Below, piece by piece: positions 52,401 through 61,107 of a DNA stretch of 64,000 nucleotides. A model generated the notes under the pieces. That model saw only the letters and a program-made list of their open reading frames with translations. It was not told the DNA's origin and did no database searches. Source of the DNA: Ahniella affigens. Lineage in GTDB: Bacteria > Pseudomonadota > Gammaproteobacteria > Xanthomonadales > Ahniellaceae. The translations under genes and the position numbers were made by a program. The number at the start of each line of letters is the position of its first letter. The first letter of the stretch is position 1. Location: contig NZ_CP027860.1 in the NCBI RefSeq assembly GCF_003015185.1, positions 2,976,001 to 3,040,000 of the forward strand. Direction: 5' to 3'.

Positions 52401-53317
52401 CGGTACTCCACCGATCCGGCCGAGCTCGCGAGGCTCATGCGCGGCTCGATGCTCAGCTCAGGCGGCATCTGCACCGGACGGAGCCCGGCGAGTTCGAGAT
52501 CCTTGAGTTGCCACTCGATGCGGCTGTGCGCCAACCGTTGCGCACGCAATGTGAGCCACACGGCAAGGTTGCCCTCACCTTTGCGAATTCGAATGCCGCC
52601 GAGGTTCAACCCTTCGGTCCAGACCGCCGCATCAAACTTCTTGGCTTCGATGTAGCAGTCGATCCGATTCCAGCGCTGCTGACCCTCGCAGCGAAAGAGC
52701 AAGGGCGCCACGTCCTGATTCAGGGTCAGGCGACCGCGGACGACGCTGCTCGTGCCACCGGGCAGGACATCGAGGTCGATGTCCTGAATCCGCACACTGT
52801 GGCCACGGAGGTCATCTCGAATATTGAGGCTGGAGCGCATGATGCGGACGCTGCCGAGCCGATCGAGTTCGCTGAAGTCTCTAACTTTCTGTTCCTGCTC
52901 GCTGCGCCATTGCAGGAGCTGCCATTGACCGGTCAGATCGCGCTGCACATCGATCGCAAGCCCGATGATCCGCAATTCCTGCCAAGACGCCCCGCGCTTG
53001 AACGGCGCATAGAAATCGATCTTCAGCTCGGCCGTCGGAATACGCAATGGCTCGCCGGCATCACGGGCGCCGATCCGCAAGTCCTCTATGATGAAAATCG
53101 GACCGTTGGTCTCCCAATTGCCACGGAGCGTGCCAATCTCCACTTCGCGTTGCAGCCGCTCTTCGAGCATGGCCTCGACCCGTTCCGGATGATCCAGCAC
53201 CCAAGGAAACGCCAGCCCAGCGAGACCCATGAAGGCCGCGCCCAGAATGAGCAGTCCAGCCAGGGTGCCGTAGATCAGGAACCGGAGTCGACGGGTACGC
53301 AGCCGCTTCATTGCCAA
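49439..53317 (-). CDS. yhdP: YhdP, AsmA-like phospholipid transport protein
   Basis: This 1292-aa inner-membrane-anchored protein spans the periplasm and is thought to carry phospholipids to the outer membrane. It has one N-terminal transmembrane helix (RFLIYGTLAGLLILGAAFMGL). The rest is long repeated-strand (RBG/AsmA-type) sequence ending in PLDAMASATYQVQGTWDDP, the family's C-terminal signature. Length is close to E. coli YhdP (1266). It lies 46 bp after rng on the same strand, the usual order. The start is ATG 53317 or 53311. Confidence 0.95.
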   Translation of the reverse strand: MAMKRLRTRRLRFLIYGTLAGLLILGAAFMGLAGLAFPWVLDHPERVEAMLEERLQREVEIGTLRGNWETNGPIFIIEDLRIGARDAGEPLRIPTAELKIDFYAPFKRGASWQELRIIGLAIDVQRDLTGQWQLLQWRSEQEQKVRDFSELDRLGSVRIMRSSLNIRDDLRGHSVRIQDIDLDVLPGGTSSVVRGRLTLNQDVAPLLFRCEGQQRWNRIDCYIEAKKFDAAVWTEGLNLGGIRIRKGEGNLAVWLTLRAQRLAHSRIEWQLKDLELAGLRPVQMPPELSIEPRMSLASSAGSVEYRFRDGMDELALLEGDDLDHPEALTRLNLQRLGERWQLVADQIQVGRFARLATLLDSVSPKLAGWLFEASPQGVLTGVSLFADDGNLQAISARATSLGMSATRQSPALESLAGSIHGDGGAVFFELDPNTASAIDYPHVFGRRVPVNIQELRVALIREADNYRVEAWPLRLDGEGFSLAGHAAIDLVSGETPLLDLGIEVFPSDIVAAKDFWPLNTMPAKTVQWLNDGLKRGRIEHGYAVFRGHPSDWPFFNDEGRFEAVAHVADVDLHYAENWPDGMLKQATARFINKSMVVNLIEADVLGNRVFDGLSTIASMKDPVLTLDTKAVGDGENLLALMRQSPLALKYGEQMAGLRVGGVGEVEVSMRIPLRKDLGEHQVDGRVRLRQADLADDKWQLSFGQAYGTIRFSESGFSADALHVLVGEDLGQLSIAAGTFVSDPERLVAEANLQGNFPASSAMSGFPTLQRFWPLVPGKTDWDLSLSVDRAEEGQLGRKRLSMQSDLKGIALALPAPLRKDAETAMPLTLAMDLPVEGSNVSLQLGHLLYMTAHLKSPSRPFGGAIQLGSALPPVLPEQGLEVSGNVPAVDLGSWASLISALTARDPSDTGAASEPMPINMDVQAAELNLLGRAMLDTRLQVSRQDDSLRLDFSGPSIEGNFLLPNSERERRGVTARFDRLHWPEAMATPVVAGGPQAPTLDPKTLPPLHIWVQDLRLGDSQFGEARIEARPDELGLQIEQFDTRSPQLTIRGGGWWRLTAEGERSGLDITFSSEDLGKMLGTLGYAGLVDGGQTVARLNGDWVGSPAQFKLDRMDGALTGEVGPGRILDVDPGAGRLFGLVNFGAIPRRLTLDFRDFFEKGMAFDSIKAGFQLKDGDAYTDDLNIQSPSAEIRVRGRAGLAAHDYDQIMEVRPRVGGTLPVVGAVAAGPVGALAGVLAQGVLKKPLDAMASATYQVQGTWDDPKITLLSKSKSPSKPAQVPKPEPVGPADQG

Positions 53318-53363
53318 CGGCTCGCAGTCGTCAATTCAAGCTGGACCGGGTCAAACAAGCGCA

Positions 53364-54839
53364 TCACAGCAGCACGACGTCGTATTGCTCTTGTGGGTAC
53401 TGGTCTTCGGACTGGAAGCGGATGGTTTTCTTGATGAACTCCTCAAGCTCGGCCACCGCAGCAGACTCTTCGTCCAAGATCCGGGACACCACTTTCGGGG
53501 CCGCCAGCACCAGCAGCTTTTCGCAGTCGAACTGCCGCACCGCACGGGTAATTTCGCGAAAAATCTCGTAGCAAACGGTTTCGGCCGTCTTCAACGAACC
53601 GCGACCGATACAGGCGGGACACGGCTCGCACAATTGGCGTTCAAGACTCTCGGTCGTGCGCTTTCTGGTCATTTCGACGAGACCAAGCGGCGACATGTCA
53701 TACACCGTGGTCTTGGCGTGATCGCGGGCCAGCGCCTTTTCCAATTGCCGCAGCACTTGGCGCTTGTGTTCCTCGTCGACCATGTCGATGAAGTCGATGA
53801 TGATGATGCCACCGATGTTCCGTACGCGCAGTTGCCGGGCCACCGCCTGCGCCGCTTCGAGGTTCGTGCGGTAGACCGTTTCCTCGAGATTCCGCGTGCC
53901 GAGAAATCCGCCCGTGTTGACATCGACCGTGGTCATCGCCTCGGTCTGATCCACGATGAGGTGACCGCCAGACTTCAGTGGCACCTCCTTCTTCAGGGCG
54001 CGCTGAATTTCGTCCTCGACACCATACAAATCAAAGATTGGTCGTTCGCCCGGATAATGCTCGATCCGGTCAACCATCGTGGGCATGAACTGATTGACGA
54101 ACTTGAGCGTGCGCTCGAACGTCTCGCGGGAGTCGATCCGGACCTTCTCGATGTTGGCACGCATCAGATCGCGCACGGAGCGCAGCGGCAACGACAAATC
54201 TTCGTAAACGCAGTCGCCCACGCGGGCGTTTTGAAACCGCGCACTGACGGCGCGCCACACACGCTTCAGGTAGGCAACGTCATCGGCCAGCGATTCCGCC
54301 GGCAAACCTTCGGCATTGGTCCGGACGATGTAGCCATGTTCGCGCTCCGGTTCCATCATCAGCACCGCATCGCGCAGGCGCGCCCGCTCGGCCTCGTCTT
54401 CGATCCGCGCCGACACGCCAACGGTCTTGCTGCTTGCAAGCAACACCAAGTAGCGGGAAGGCAGCGACAGATGCGTCGTGAGCCGCGCGCCTTTGCTGCC
54501 GATCGGGTCTTTGATCACCTGCACGATGATGTCCTGCCCCTCGTGCACGAGTTCGTTGATCGGCGGCACCACGCTCGGCTGAACGTCGGCGCCTTCCAAC
54601 TCGGCGTCGGGCTTTCGCAAGATGTCGGACGCGTGCAAAAACGCGGCGCGCTCTTGGCCAATTTCGACAAACGCCGCCTGCATACCGGGCATCACCCGTT
54701 GCACCCGGCCTTTGTAGACATTCCCGAAGTAGCCGCGCTTGGAGGTGCGCTCGACATAAACCTCCTGCAACATGCCATTTTCGATCAATGCCACCCGCGT
54801 TTCGCGCGGGGTCACGTTAATCAGAATTTCCTCACTCAC
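53364..54839 (-). CDS. rng: Ribonuclease G
   Basis: The 491-aa endoribonuclease processes 16S rRNA 5' ends and some mRNAs. The S1 domain (GYFGNVYKGRVQRVMPGMQAAF) comes first, then the catalytic DNase-I-like part with VDVNTGGF and IIIIDFIDM, and the zinc-link cysteines in CEPCPACIGRG. Length matches E. coli (489). The start is GTG 54839, with AAAGGG at good distance; the TTG at 54854 would swallow that site. It is followed by yhdP. Confidence 0.95.
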   Translation of the reverse strand: MSEEILINVTPRETRVALIENGMLQEVYVERTSKRGYFGNVYKGRVQRVMPGMQAAFVEIGQERAAFLHASDILRKPDAELEGADVQPSVVPPINELVHEGQDIIVQVIKDPIGSKGARLTTHLSLPSRYLVLLASSKTVGVSARIEDEAERARLRDAVLMMEPEREHGYIVRTNAEGLPAESLADDVAYLKRVWRAVSARFQNARVGDCVYEDLSLPLRSVRDLMRANIEKVRIDSRETFERTLKFVNQFMPTMVDRIEHYPGERPIFDLYGVEDEIQRALKKEVPLKSGGHLIVDQTEAMTTVDVNTGGFLGTRNLEETVYRTNLEAAQAVARQLRVRNIGGIIIIDFIDMVDEEHKRQVLRQLEKALARDHAKTTVYDMSPLGLVEMTRKRTTESLERQLCEPCPACIGRGSLKTAETVCYEIFREITRAVRQFDCEKLLVLAAPKVVSRILDEESAAVAELEEFIKKTIRFQSEDQYPQEQYDVVLL

Positions 54840-55091
54840 AATGAACCCTTTCAATTCTCCGAAAGACTTATAGCCCGAGCCACCTGAATCGCGCTACCCG
54901 CCAGTGGCCAATGTGCGCAATTCTGTGGCATTGGCGCCACCGGTTCAGCGGCGGTTGGGCCCCTCATCAGGGTCCCAAATCCTTGTTCCGGCATGACGAA
55001 ACAACGAATTCGCCCAAGCTTTGCGCTGTCAAGCATTGCGGCCGGCAAAAGCCAGCCGATAAGCTCGCAGCCTTGATCTTCATTTCCTGTT

Positions 55092-56180
55092 ATGTCGGCC
55101 ACCCGCTTCTTTGAATTACCGTCACCATTTGTGCTCCGCCGGGGCGGCAGCCTCGCCGGGGCACGCCTGGCCTATGAGACCTGGGGCGAGCTGAACCCAG
55201 CGGGCGACAATGCCATTCTGATCCTGACTGGCCTTTCCCCCAGCGCCCATGCGGCCGCCGGGCGGGACGACCCCAGCCCCGGCTGGTGGGAGGCCATGAT
55301 CGGCGTTGGCAAGGCAATCGACACGCGTCGATTCTTTGTGATCTGCGTGAACTCGTTGGGGAGCTGCAAGGGCTCGACCGGCGCGGCGTCGCCCCATCCG
55401 GACGACCACCTGCCCTATCGCCTGAGATTTCCCGATATCTGCCTCGAAGACGTTGCGCAGTCGGCGCAACTGCTCGTTGCAGGGCTTGGCATTCGCCAGC
55501 TCAAGGCGCTGATTGGTCCATCCATGGGCGGCATGAGCGCCCTCGCCTACGGCGTCATGTTTCCGGGCCAGGCGCCAAACATGGTGTTGATCTCGACAGC
55601 GCCCCATTCGTTGCCTTTTGCGACCGCCATTCGCTCGCTGCAGCGCGAGTGCATCCGCCGCGACCCTCGTTGGCTCGACGGCAATTACGCGTCAGATTCT
55701 TGGCCCGAGGACGGCTTCCGGCTGGCTCGCAAGCTTGGCATGGTCACGTATCGTTCGGCCCAGGAGTGGCGTGGCCGCTTCGGCAGAAAGCGGGTTTCGC
55801 AGCCATCGACGCAGGCTTTTGGTCGCGAATTCGAAGTCGAGGCCTATCTGGATGCCCACGCCGATCGGTTCGTCGGCAGTTTTGATCCGAATTGCTACCT
55901 GTATCTGTCGCGCGCCATGGATTGGTTCGATCTGGCCGATCACGGCGGTGCGGTGGACATCGCACTGGCCAAGATGCAAGTCCGCCGGGCCCTGGTGATC
56001 GGTGTGCCGTCCGACATCCTGTTTCCGATCGAGCAACAGCGGGAGATCGCAGAAGGGCTCCGGAGCGCCGGTGGCGTGGTGGATTTCTATGCCCTGCCCA
56101 GTATCCAGGGCCACGATTCGTTTCTCGTCGATTTTGAACGATTTGCACCACCTGTCGCAGATTTCCTGGGCTGTTTGTAA
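55092..56180 (+). CDS. metX: Homoserine O-acyltransferase (MetX family)
   Basis: The 362-aa alpha/beta-hydrolase-fold enzyme activates homoserine for methionine synthesis. The nucleophile S144 lies in GPSMGGM. The acid is in GVPSDILFPIE and the catalytic His in GHDSFLVD. NSLGSCKGSTG is the MetX oxyanion/substrate segment. MetX-fold enzymes use acetyl-CoA or succinyl-CoA; related Xanthomonas enzymes use succinyl-CoA, so the acyl donor is unsettled. It is divergent from rng and followed by the cysteine-dioxygenase-like gene. Confidence 0.93.
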   Translation: MSATRFFELPSPFVLRRGGSLAGARLAYETWGELNPAGDNAILILTGLSPSAHAAAGRDDPSPGWWEAMIGVGKAIDTRRFFVICVNSLGSCKGSTGAASPHPDDHLPYRLRFPDICLEDVAQSAQLLVAGLGIRQLKALIGPSMGGMSALAYGVMFPGQAPNMVLISTAPHSLPFATAIRSLQRECIRRDPRWLDGNYASDSWPEDGFRLARKLGMVTYRSAQEWRGRFGRKRVSQPSTQAFGREFEVEAYLDAHADRFVGSFDPNCYLYLSRAMDWFDLADHGGAVDIALAKMQVRRALVIGVPSDILFPIEQQREIAEGLRSAGGVVDFYALPSIQGHDSFLVDFERFAPPVADFLGCL

Positions 56181-56209
56181 GATTCCGGTCTACAGCCGGA
56201 AGCAAGCAC

Positions 56210-56779
56210 ATGAGTCTTCAGAATTTCCCGGGTCACGAACGCTTTGTCGCCCTCATCGATCAAGCGGTTGCCAACCCGTGCCCAGAGTCGGTCACCAAGG
56301 CATTGCGCAAGGCGCTGTGCCAGATGATTCAGGATCGCGACATCGAGTTGCCCGCCGAAGTGTTCAGCTGTTGCGGCGAGCACTACGCGCGGCGCGAGTT
56401 GTATCGCAGCGAGAACCACGATTACGCGGTGATTGCGATGACCTGGGGGCCTGGGCAAGGCACGATGATCCATGACCACGCAGGTCTCTGGTGTGTTGAA
56501 GGCGTCTGGTCGGGCGCGCTGGAGATCACGCAGTACGAACCGAGCGAGCGCGATGGCGAACGGGTGCGCTTCGAGAATTGCGGCACGATCGTCGCTGGTC
56601 GTGGTTCAGCCGGCAGCCTGATTCCGCCGCACGAATATCACACGATCCGCAATGCATCAGACACCGAGCTTGCCGTGTCCGTGCATATCTACGCAAAGCC
56701 CATGACGTGCTGCTCGATGTTCAATCCAACCGAGAATGGCTGGTTTGTCCAAAGCGAGCGGATTCTGTCTTTGGACTGA
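56210..56779 (+). CDS. Cysteine dioxygenase family protein
   Basis: The 189-aa cupin-fold iron enzyme oxidises a thiol such as cysteine or 3-mercaptopropionate to a sulfinate. The iron ligands are H88 and H90 in MIHDHAGLWC and H141 or H144 in PPHEYHTI. Bacterial members may favour 3-mercaptopropionate, so the substrate is open. It follows metX by 29 bp, which ties it to sulfur amino-acid metabolism. Confidence 0.88.
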   Translation: MSLQNFPGHERFVALIDQAVANPCPESVTKALRKALCQMIQDRDIELPAEVFSCCGEHYARRELYRSENHDYAVIAMTWGPGQGTMIHDHAGLWCVEGVWSGALEITQYEPSERDGERVRFENCGTIVAGRGSAGSLIPPHEYHTIRNASDTELAVSVHIYAKPMTCCSMFNPTENGWFVQSERILSLD

Positions 56780-56892
56780 TATTTGGCGCCAAGGGACTGC
56801 CAAACAACTGCGCGTCAGCCTTGGCGCGCGAGGTCTTTGGGCAGTACCGCTGACGGCATCCGCGACAGCAGTAAGCAAGCCCCAGAAAAACG

Positions 56893-56920
56893 AAACCCCG
56901 CCTAGGCGGGGTTTTGTTTT
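56893..56920. terminator. Bidirectional rho-independent terminator
   Basis: AAACCCCGCC and GGCGGGGTTT form a perfect 10-bp stem with a TA loop (56893-56914). T-rich sequence follows on the plus side (GTTTTGTTTT), and a T-rich tail exists on the minus side (AAAAACG in plus). It lies between the convergent cysteine-dioxygenase-like and cold-shock genes and serves both. Confidence 0.88.
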
Positions 56921-56937
56921 GGTTGTGACAGCCTCAA

Positions 56938-57144
56938 TTACTTGAGGACTGCAACGCCCGAAGCTTGCAGGCCCTTAGGACCCGTCGTCACGTCGAAGGA
57001 CACTTTCTGACCTTCCTGCAACGAGCGGAAACCCTTGGCCGTGATCGCCGAGAAATGCACGAACACGTCTTCGCCGCCATCATCTGGAGCAATAAAGCCG
57101 AAGCCTTTTGCATCGTTGAACCACTTAACCGTACCGGTACGCAT
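56938..57144 (-). CDS. Cold-shock-type RNA chaperone
   Basis: The 68-aa single CSD protein carries RNP1 KGFGFI and RNP2 DVFVHF, with [10 protein letters not shown] at the N-terminus. It binds single-stranded RNA or DNA. The start is ATG 57144; the longer frame to 57180 does not look translated. The gene has a 256-bp upstream gap to ydbL, long enough for the structured leader that cold-shock mRNAs often have, but I did not fold it. Confidence 0.95.
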   Translation of the reverse strand: MRTGTVKWFNDAKGFGFIAPDDGGEDVFVHFSAITAKGFRSLQEGQKVSFDVTTGPKGLQASGVAVLK

Positions 57145-57400
57145 TTGAACTAAACCTCTTGAGAACAGAAAACCGTGCACACCGCACGGTGGATCCCAAA
57201 CAGGTGTTCCGGTGGCTGCACTCGGCCAAGTATCTGCATATTCACAAAAAAAGCAAGCACAATGAGCGAGTTAAGGCAATTTGCTTTCGGCGGCTCGCAA
57301 CAATCGGCACAAAAGTGTCGCAAATTCTGGGTCTGGCACAGCGCCACATGACCGGCTTTTCGCCGATCTTGTCTCGCAAGTGGTTGATTACACTGGATTG

Positions 57401-57973
57401 TTATTTTTGTTTCCAGCTGCCGTCCGCGACTTGGTAGTACCAACCTTTGCGCGCCTGGGCGATCCATTGCTCGGCGAACGTCGTTCGGATGTCAGCCTCC
57501 CATTCAGGATGTTCGTTGGCCACGGCGATCTCTCGATAGACCGCGGCACGGTCCCGATTCTCGTCAGCGACGATCTGTTTCAGGCTCGCGCGCTCCGAAA
57601 GCGGCACTTTTGCCTGATCCCGTATATCAATGGTGCCGTCACGCTTAAAACCAAGGGCCCCGGAATTAAAATGCGCTTCGAGCTTGCTCTGGAAGCGCTC
57701 GGTCATGCGCGCCTGGATACTGCGAATCGCTGGCGATTCGATTGTCAGATCGGCGGCGGCAATGGCGCTGGTCGCGAGCGCCACGCGCCAGTTCATGGTG
57801 GTCGGCGCGTCTGCCTTGGGCGCATCGGCAGCGGGCGTGTCGCCAATGACGTCCTCGACGAACGCCTTCGCGGCGTTTTCGATTTCGGCTTCCGGAAAAT
57901 AGACATTGACGGTGACACAGGCGCTGAGCATGGCGGCCGCGCTGAGACTCGTGAACAATCGGATGACGGACAT
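57401..57973 (-). CDS. ydbL: YdbL-like lipoprotein (DUF1318)
   Basis: The 190-aa product has a lipoprotein signal (RLFTSLSAAAMLSACV) with Cys after LSA. VNVYFPEAEIENAAKAFV follows. The DUF1318 part is toward the C-terminus (SRR-free, with KVPLSERASLKQIVADENRDRAAVYREIA). YdbL works with YdbH in phospholipid transport in E. coli. It starts 8 bp after the YdbH gene ends (AGGAG upstream) and is co-transcribed with it. The third member, YnbE, is not visible between them. Confidence 0.85.
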   Translation of the reverse strand: MSVIRLFTSLSAAAMLSACVTVNVYFPEAEIENAAKAFVEDVIGDTPAADAPKADAPTTMNWRVALATSAIAAADLTIESPAIRSIQARMTERFQSKLEAHFNSGALGFKRDGTIDIRDQAKVPLSERASLKQIVADENRDRAAVYREIAVANEHPEWEADIRTTFAEQWIAQARKGWYYQVADGSWKQK

Positions 57974-57981
57974 CTGAACTC

Positions 57982-59964
57982 CTATTCAATGATGGGACCG
58001 GTGCCACTGGCGGCAGCTTGCAAACGCCTCAGCATCACCGGCCAATTGACCTGACGCTGGTAGCCGCGAACGGTCAGGCGCGGCAAGCCACTGCCTTTGA
58101 CGATGGTATAGCCAGATCCGTCTGAATCGATGCCGTCCATTTGGCAAACATCTTCCTTCAATCGGCACGCAATACCGAGGTCGGCATACGAGAACGAGTC
58201 AACCAGATTGATCAGGGCATTGTTGAGACTCGCACCACCGATGTTCGACAAGCCTTCAACGGCACGACGGCTGATCTTCTGCTTCTGCCCCTCCCGGCGC
58301 TGGCTCTGGAAGCGGGCATCGAATCCGAGCGGCGTCCAATTCAATAGGCGCAGACCATTGATGTAGCCGTCTAGCGTGCCCTCGATCTGGCCGAACGACA
58401 TCGCTGCCGTCACCGCTTTCAAGTCCAGCCCCTTCATGCGGATATCGGCACTCAGCGCCGGCGCATCGCCAAACAGCCGCTCCGTAACCAAATGCTGGAC
58501 GCCGATCCGGCCAGAGAAGGCTTCAATCTCGATGTCGTTCGGAATCTTCAGTTGCCCATCACTGAACGTGAAGTCTTGGATATCGGCACTGATCTTGCCG
58601 CCAAACGCTGGCCAGCCGAAATGCTGACTCAGCGCGCCAAAATCGAGCCCGCTCGCGCGCACCGAGCCCTGCCACCGGCCGCTCTGGCGACTGAGCGCAT
58701 TGAGACTGAGGCTTCCACCCAGTGTTTCGACCTGCAGCGTGCCCTGCTGCCGCAATGAATCGGGCTGCCACAACCATGCAAAGCTGCCAGCGGAAAATGG
58801 GATCTTGAACAGCGCCAGGTCCTGCCAGCTCAGGCGACTCACGGTGGGCGCGTCGCTCAGATTGGCGTCGAGCTGCAAACCGCTCGCCTGCAACCGCTGC
58901 TCGGGGTCGCTGACCGCAAGGTCCCGCACATGTGCTTCGCCCTGACGCCAGCCACCGGGCTGCCACAGGCCACTGATCTCCGCCTGCCCAGCCAATTCCA
59001 GGCCTTCGAAGCCAGCGTTGGCCAACACCGGCGCCGTCCAGGATTGCGCCGCTGGCCAGTGCAGTTGCAGCCGATCCAGCTTGACACTGGCAATGTCACC
59101 GGCCGGGGTCAAGCTGAGTGCCGCTTGCAGGCTGAGGTGATTGCCTTCGGTCACTGCCAACTCGGGCACCGAAACCATCTGCTTGCTCAGATCAGCGACC
59201 ACCGACAGCGCGACCGGCTGATCGATTTGCCGATAGAGTGGCCCGATCAGCACTTCACCCGAATCGAAGCGGCTTTGCACCCGCAAGACCGAATCGTTCA
59301 GACCGTAAGTCAGATCGCCAGCCGCCATGAGACTCGCACCGGCGATGGTGCCGTCGCGTTGATCGAAGTTCAGCCCCGTCGCCTGCCACGTGGCGTCGAC
59401 GCGATCAGGCTTCAGGTGGGCATCGAGCGTCATCCCGCCGCTCAGGCTGCTGAGCTCGGCCCATGCGCGCTGCACCCGCGTCTGCAACCGCGCCAGGGAC
59501 AGATTGTCGGCCTGCACCCGCCAATCTGCCGCGTCATGCGCATCCAGACTCAGACGGCCGCCCGGCCATTTCAGTTCGGCCGAACGCGCCTGCCAGTCCA
59601 ACCCAAGCTGGCCGCGGGCAAAGGCGCTGGCTTGAATGGGGCCGTGGCAGCGGGTTTGTTGCCATTGGCATTGCCAACGCAGGGACTTAACCGTTAGCGC
59701 GAGGTCGTCGCTTTCGGCGGCAGCAACCGTCCATGTCCAGTTGGCGGGATCGGTTTGCACCCGAAGGTCTTGAACACGCAAGCCCGGCGCCGTTACCGAT
59801 TCGACCCGCAGCGTGGCTGCCTGGACCTCTGCAAATCCGATCCAGATCATCACGCCAAGCAGTATCTTGTGGCGCCAGCCAAATCGATGTGCGCGGCCTC
59901 GGGCGCACGGTAGCGCCCTTTTGGCAAGCACAATTTCGCGATTGGGATCCAGGCATCTTGTCAT
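57982..59964 (-). CDS. ydbH: YdbH-like AsmA/TamB-type phospholipid transport protein
   Basis: The ~660-aa protein is predicted to be anchored in the inner membrane by a short N-terminal hydrophobic segment (ILLGVMIWIGFAEVQA). The rest is repeated strand sequence like YhdP. The end contains SYADLGIACRLKEDVCQMDGI and GSGYTIVKGSGLP, the YdbH C-terminal signature. The family is usually 880 aa, so this is a short member or has a divergent N-terminus. The ATG at 59964 is the best start; ATG 59850 is possible. It is followed by ydbL. Confidence 0.85.
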   Translation of the reverse strand: MTRCLDPNREIVLAKRALPCARGRAHRFGWRHKILLGVMIWIGFAEVQAATLRVESVTAPGLRVQDLRVQTDPANWTWTVAAAESDDLALTVKSLRWQCQWQQTRCHGPIQASAFARGQLGLDWQARSAELKWPGGRLSLDAHDAADWRVQADNLSLARLQTRVQRAWAELSSLSGGMTLDAHLKPDRVDATWQATGLNFDQRDGTIAGASLMAAGDLTYGLNDSVLRVQSRFDSGEVLIGPLYRQIDQPVALSVVADLSKQMVSVPELAVTEGNHLSLQAALSLTPAGDIASVKLDRLQLHWPAAQSWTAPVLANAGFEGLELAGQAEISGLWQPGGWRQGEAHVRDLAVSDPEQRLQASGLQLDANLSDAPTVSRLSWQDLALFKIPFSAGSFAWLWQPDSLRQQGTLQVETLGGSLSLNALSRQSGRWQGSVRASGLDFGALSQHFGWPAFGGKISADIQDFTFSDGQLKIPNDIEIEAFSGRIGVQHLVTERLFGDAPALSADIRMKGLDLKAVTAAMSFGQIEGTLDGYINGLRLLNWTPLGFDARFQSQRREGQKQKISRRAVEGLSNIGGASLNNALINLVDSFSYADLGIACRLKEDVCQMDGIDSDGSGYTIVKGSGLPRLTVRGYQRQVNWPVMLRRLQAAASGTGPIIE

Positions 59965-60300
59965 GTGCCTGAACTCTATCAGGCGAATGTCAAACTGCTG
60001 TTGCCGTGCCTGAACGCCCAGGGTCGTGGCCTCAAGGTGACTCGAATCGTTATCTCGCGTTCCAAAACAATCGTACGTTGCTCGGGGTCGCCTCAGTTGC
60101 CACGGCATCGTCTGCTCGCGCCTTGCCGTGCCTTGACTCGAAGTGCATCCAAATGTTCCTGAAGCCAATTTTGAATTAGGACACAGGCCACGGCCCGCGC
60201 GGGCTTTGAGGTGGCGATCCTTTGTGCGCGAATATTCACGGCGCGTCTGCCGGTAGCGGCCGATTTCTGCTGGAATGCGGGCGGCTATCTTTGTGGAATC

Positions 60301-61062
60301 ATGGCGCCCATGGGCCAATCCCCGCCAATCGCAAGAGCCATTCTGTTGGAGGACGACGCCATTGCCAGCGAGGTTCTGACGCGGCATTTGCAGGCGCTCG
60401 GTTTTACGGTGTTTGCCTATGACCGACTGAGCAACCTGCAACGGGGCTTGCCCGACTGCCTGCCGGCAACCGTCGCATTGATCGATCTGGCCGTTCCAGA
60501 TGGCGATGGCGGCACTGCCCTGCTCTGGCTGCGCGGCCACTGCGGAACCATCGTGGCAACCAGCGCGGACTGGACGCCAGCCAGCGAGCAGGCCCGTTTG
60601 GAATCTGGCTTTGCTGCGTGTCTTGGCAAACCTTGCAGCCTGCCAATGCTGCGTTCGGCACTCGTGACCGCCGCCGGGCCGGTCGGAATGCTTACTGAAC
60701 GCGACGCCCAGGGCTCGACCCTGATGGTATTCGACGATGCCGCAGCGCTTTCGGCGCTGGGTAACGTGGACGCTGTGCTGGCGATGCGCGGCCTGTTCCG
60801 CGACGAGTTGTTGAGCCTGCAACCCCAATTGCTGACCGCGGCGGCGACGGGCGCCTGGACGCATCAGCGATCCAACCTGCATCGGCTCGCGGCGTCGAGC
60901 GGGTTTGTCGGTGCGAAGGCGCTCCAGGCTGCCGTACATGATCTGCAAGCCAGCATGCACCCCGAAGCCGGGAACCGGGTGTTGGCGGCCGTAGCGGCCT
61001 GTTTGGCAGCGTTGTCGCCGGGTCTTGGGCCGGCTGCCAATACCCGCGCTGCGCAGTCTTGA
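60301..61062 (+). CDS. Response regulator with C-terminal phosphotransfer (Hpt) domain
   Basis: The 253-aa protein starts with a receiver: acidic residues E17-D18-D19, phospho-Asp D62 in IDLAVPDGDGG, and K110 in CLGKP. The last ~90 residues form an Hpt domain with H194 in LHRLAASSGFVGAKAL. Receiver and Hpt in one short chain without kinase suggest a phosphorelay hub. ATG 60301 or 60310 may be used. It is convergent with recO; no kinase gene lies adjacent. Confidence 0.85.
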   Translation: MAPMGQSPPIARAILLEDDAIASEVLTRHLQALGFTVFAYDRLSNLQRGLPDCLPATVALIDLAVPDGDGGTALLWLRGHCGTIVATSADWTPASEQARLESGFAACLGKPCSLPMLRSALVTAAGPVGMLTERDAQGSTLMVFDDAAALSALGNVDAVLAMRGLFRDELLSLQPQLLTAAATGAWTHQRSNLHRLAASSGFVGAKALQAAVHDLQASMHPEAGNRVLAAVAACLAALSPGLGPAANTRAAQS

Positions 61063-61076
61063 CCAGCAGTTCAGAC

Positions 61077-61096
61077 GCGCCCAATCCGGGCGCTTT
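61077..61096. terminator. Possible terminator hairpin between convergent genes
   Basis: GCGCCC (61077-61082) and GGGCGC (61088-61093) form a 6-bp stem with loop AATCC, followed by TTT. It sits between the response-regulator gene and recO. Confidence 0.4.
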
Positions 61097-61107
61097 GCCA
61101 GAGCCCG

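Noticed and set aside
51059-53434. 791-aa open frame opposite yhdP
   Set aside because: Antisense to a clear YhdP gene; long antisense frames are common at this GC content.
53385-54887. 500-aa open frame opposite rng
   Set aside because: Antisense to RNase G with all its motifs; no domain in the antisense product.
57150-57467. 105-aa minus-strand frame between ydbL and the cold-shock gene
   Set aside because: It overlaps the end of ydbL, has no ribosome-binding site or recognisable sequence, and lies where the cold-shock leader is expected.
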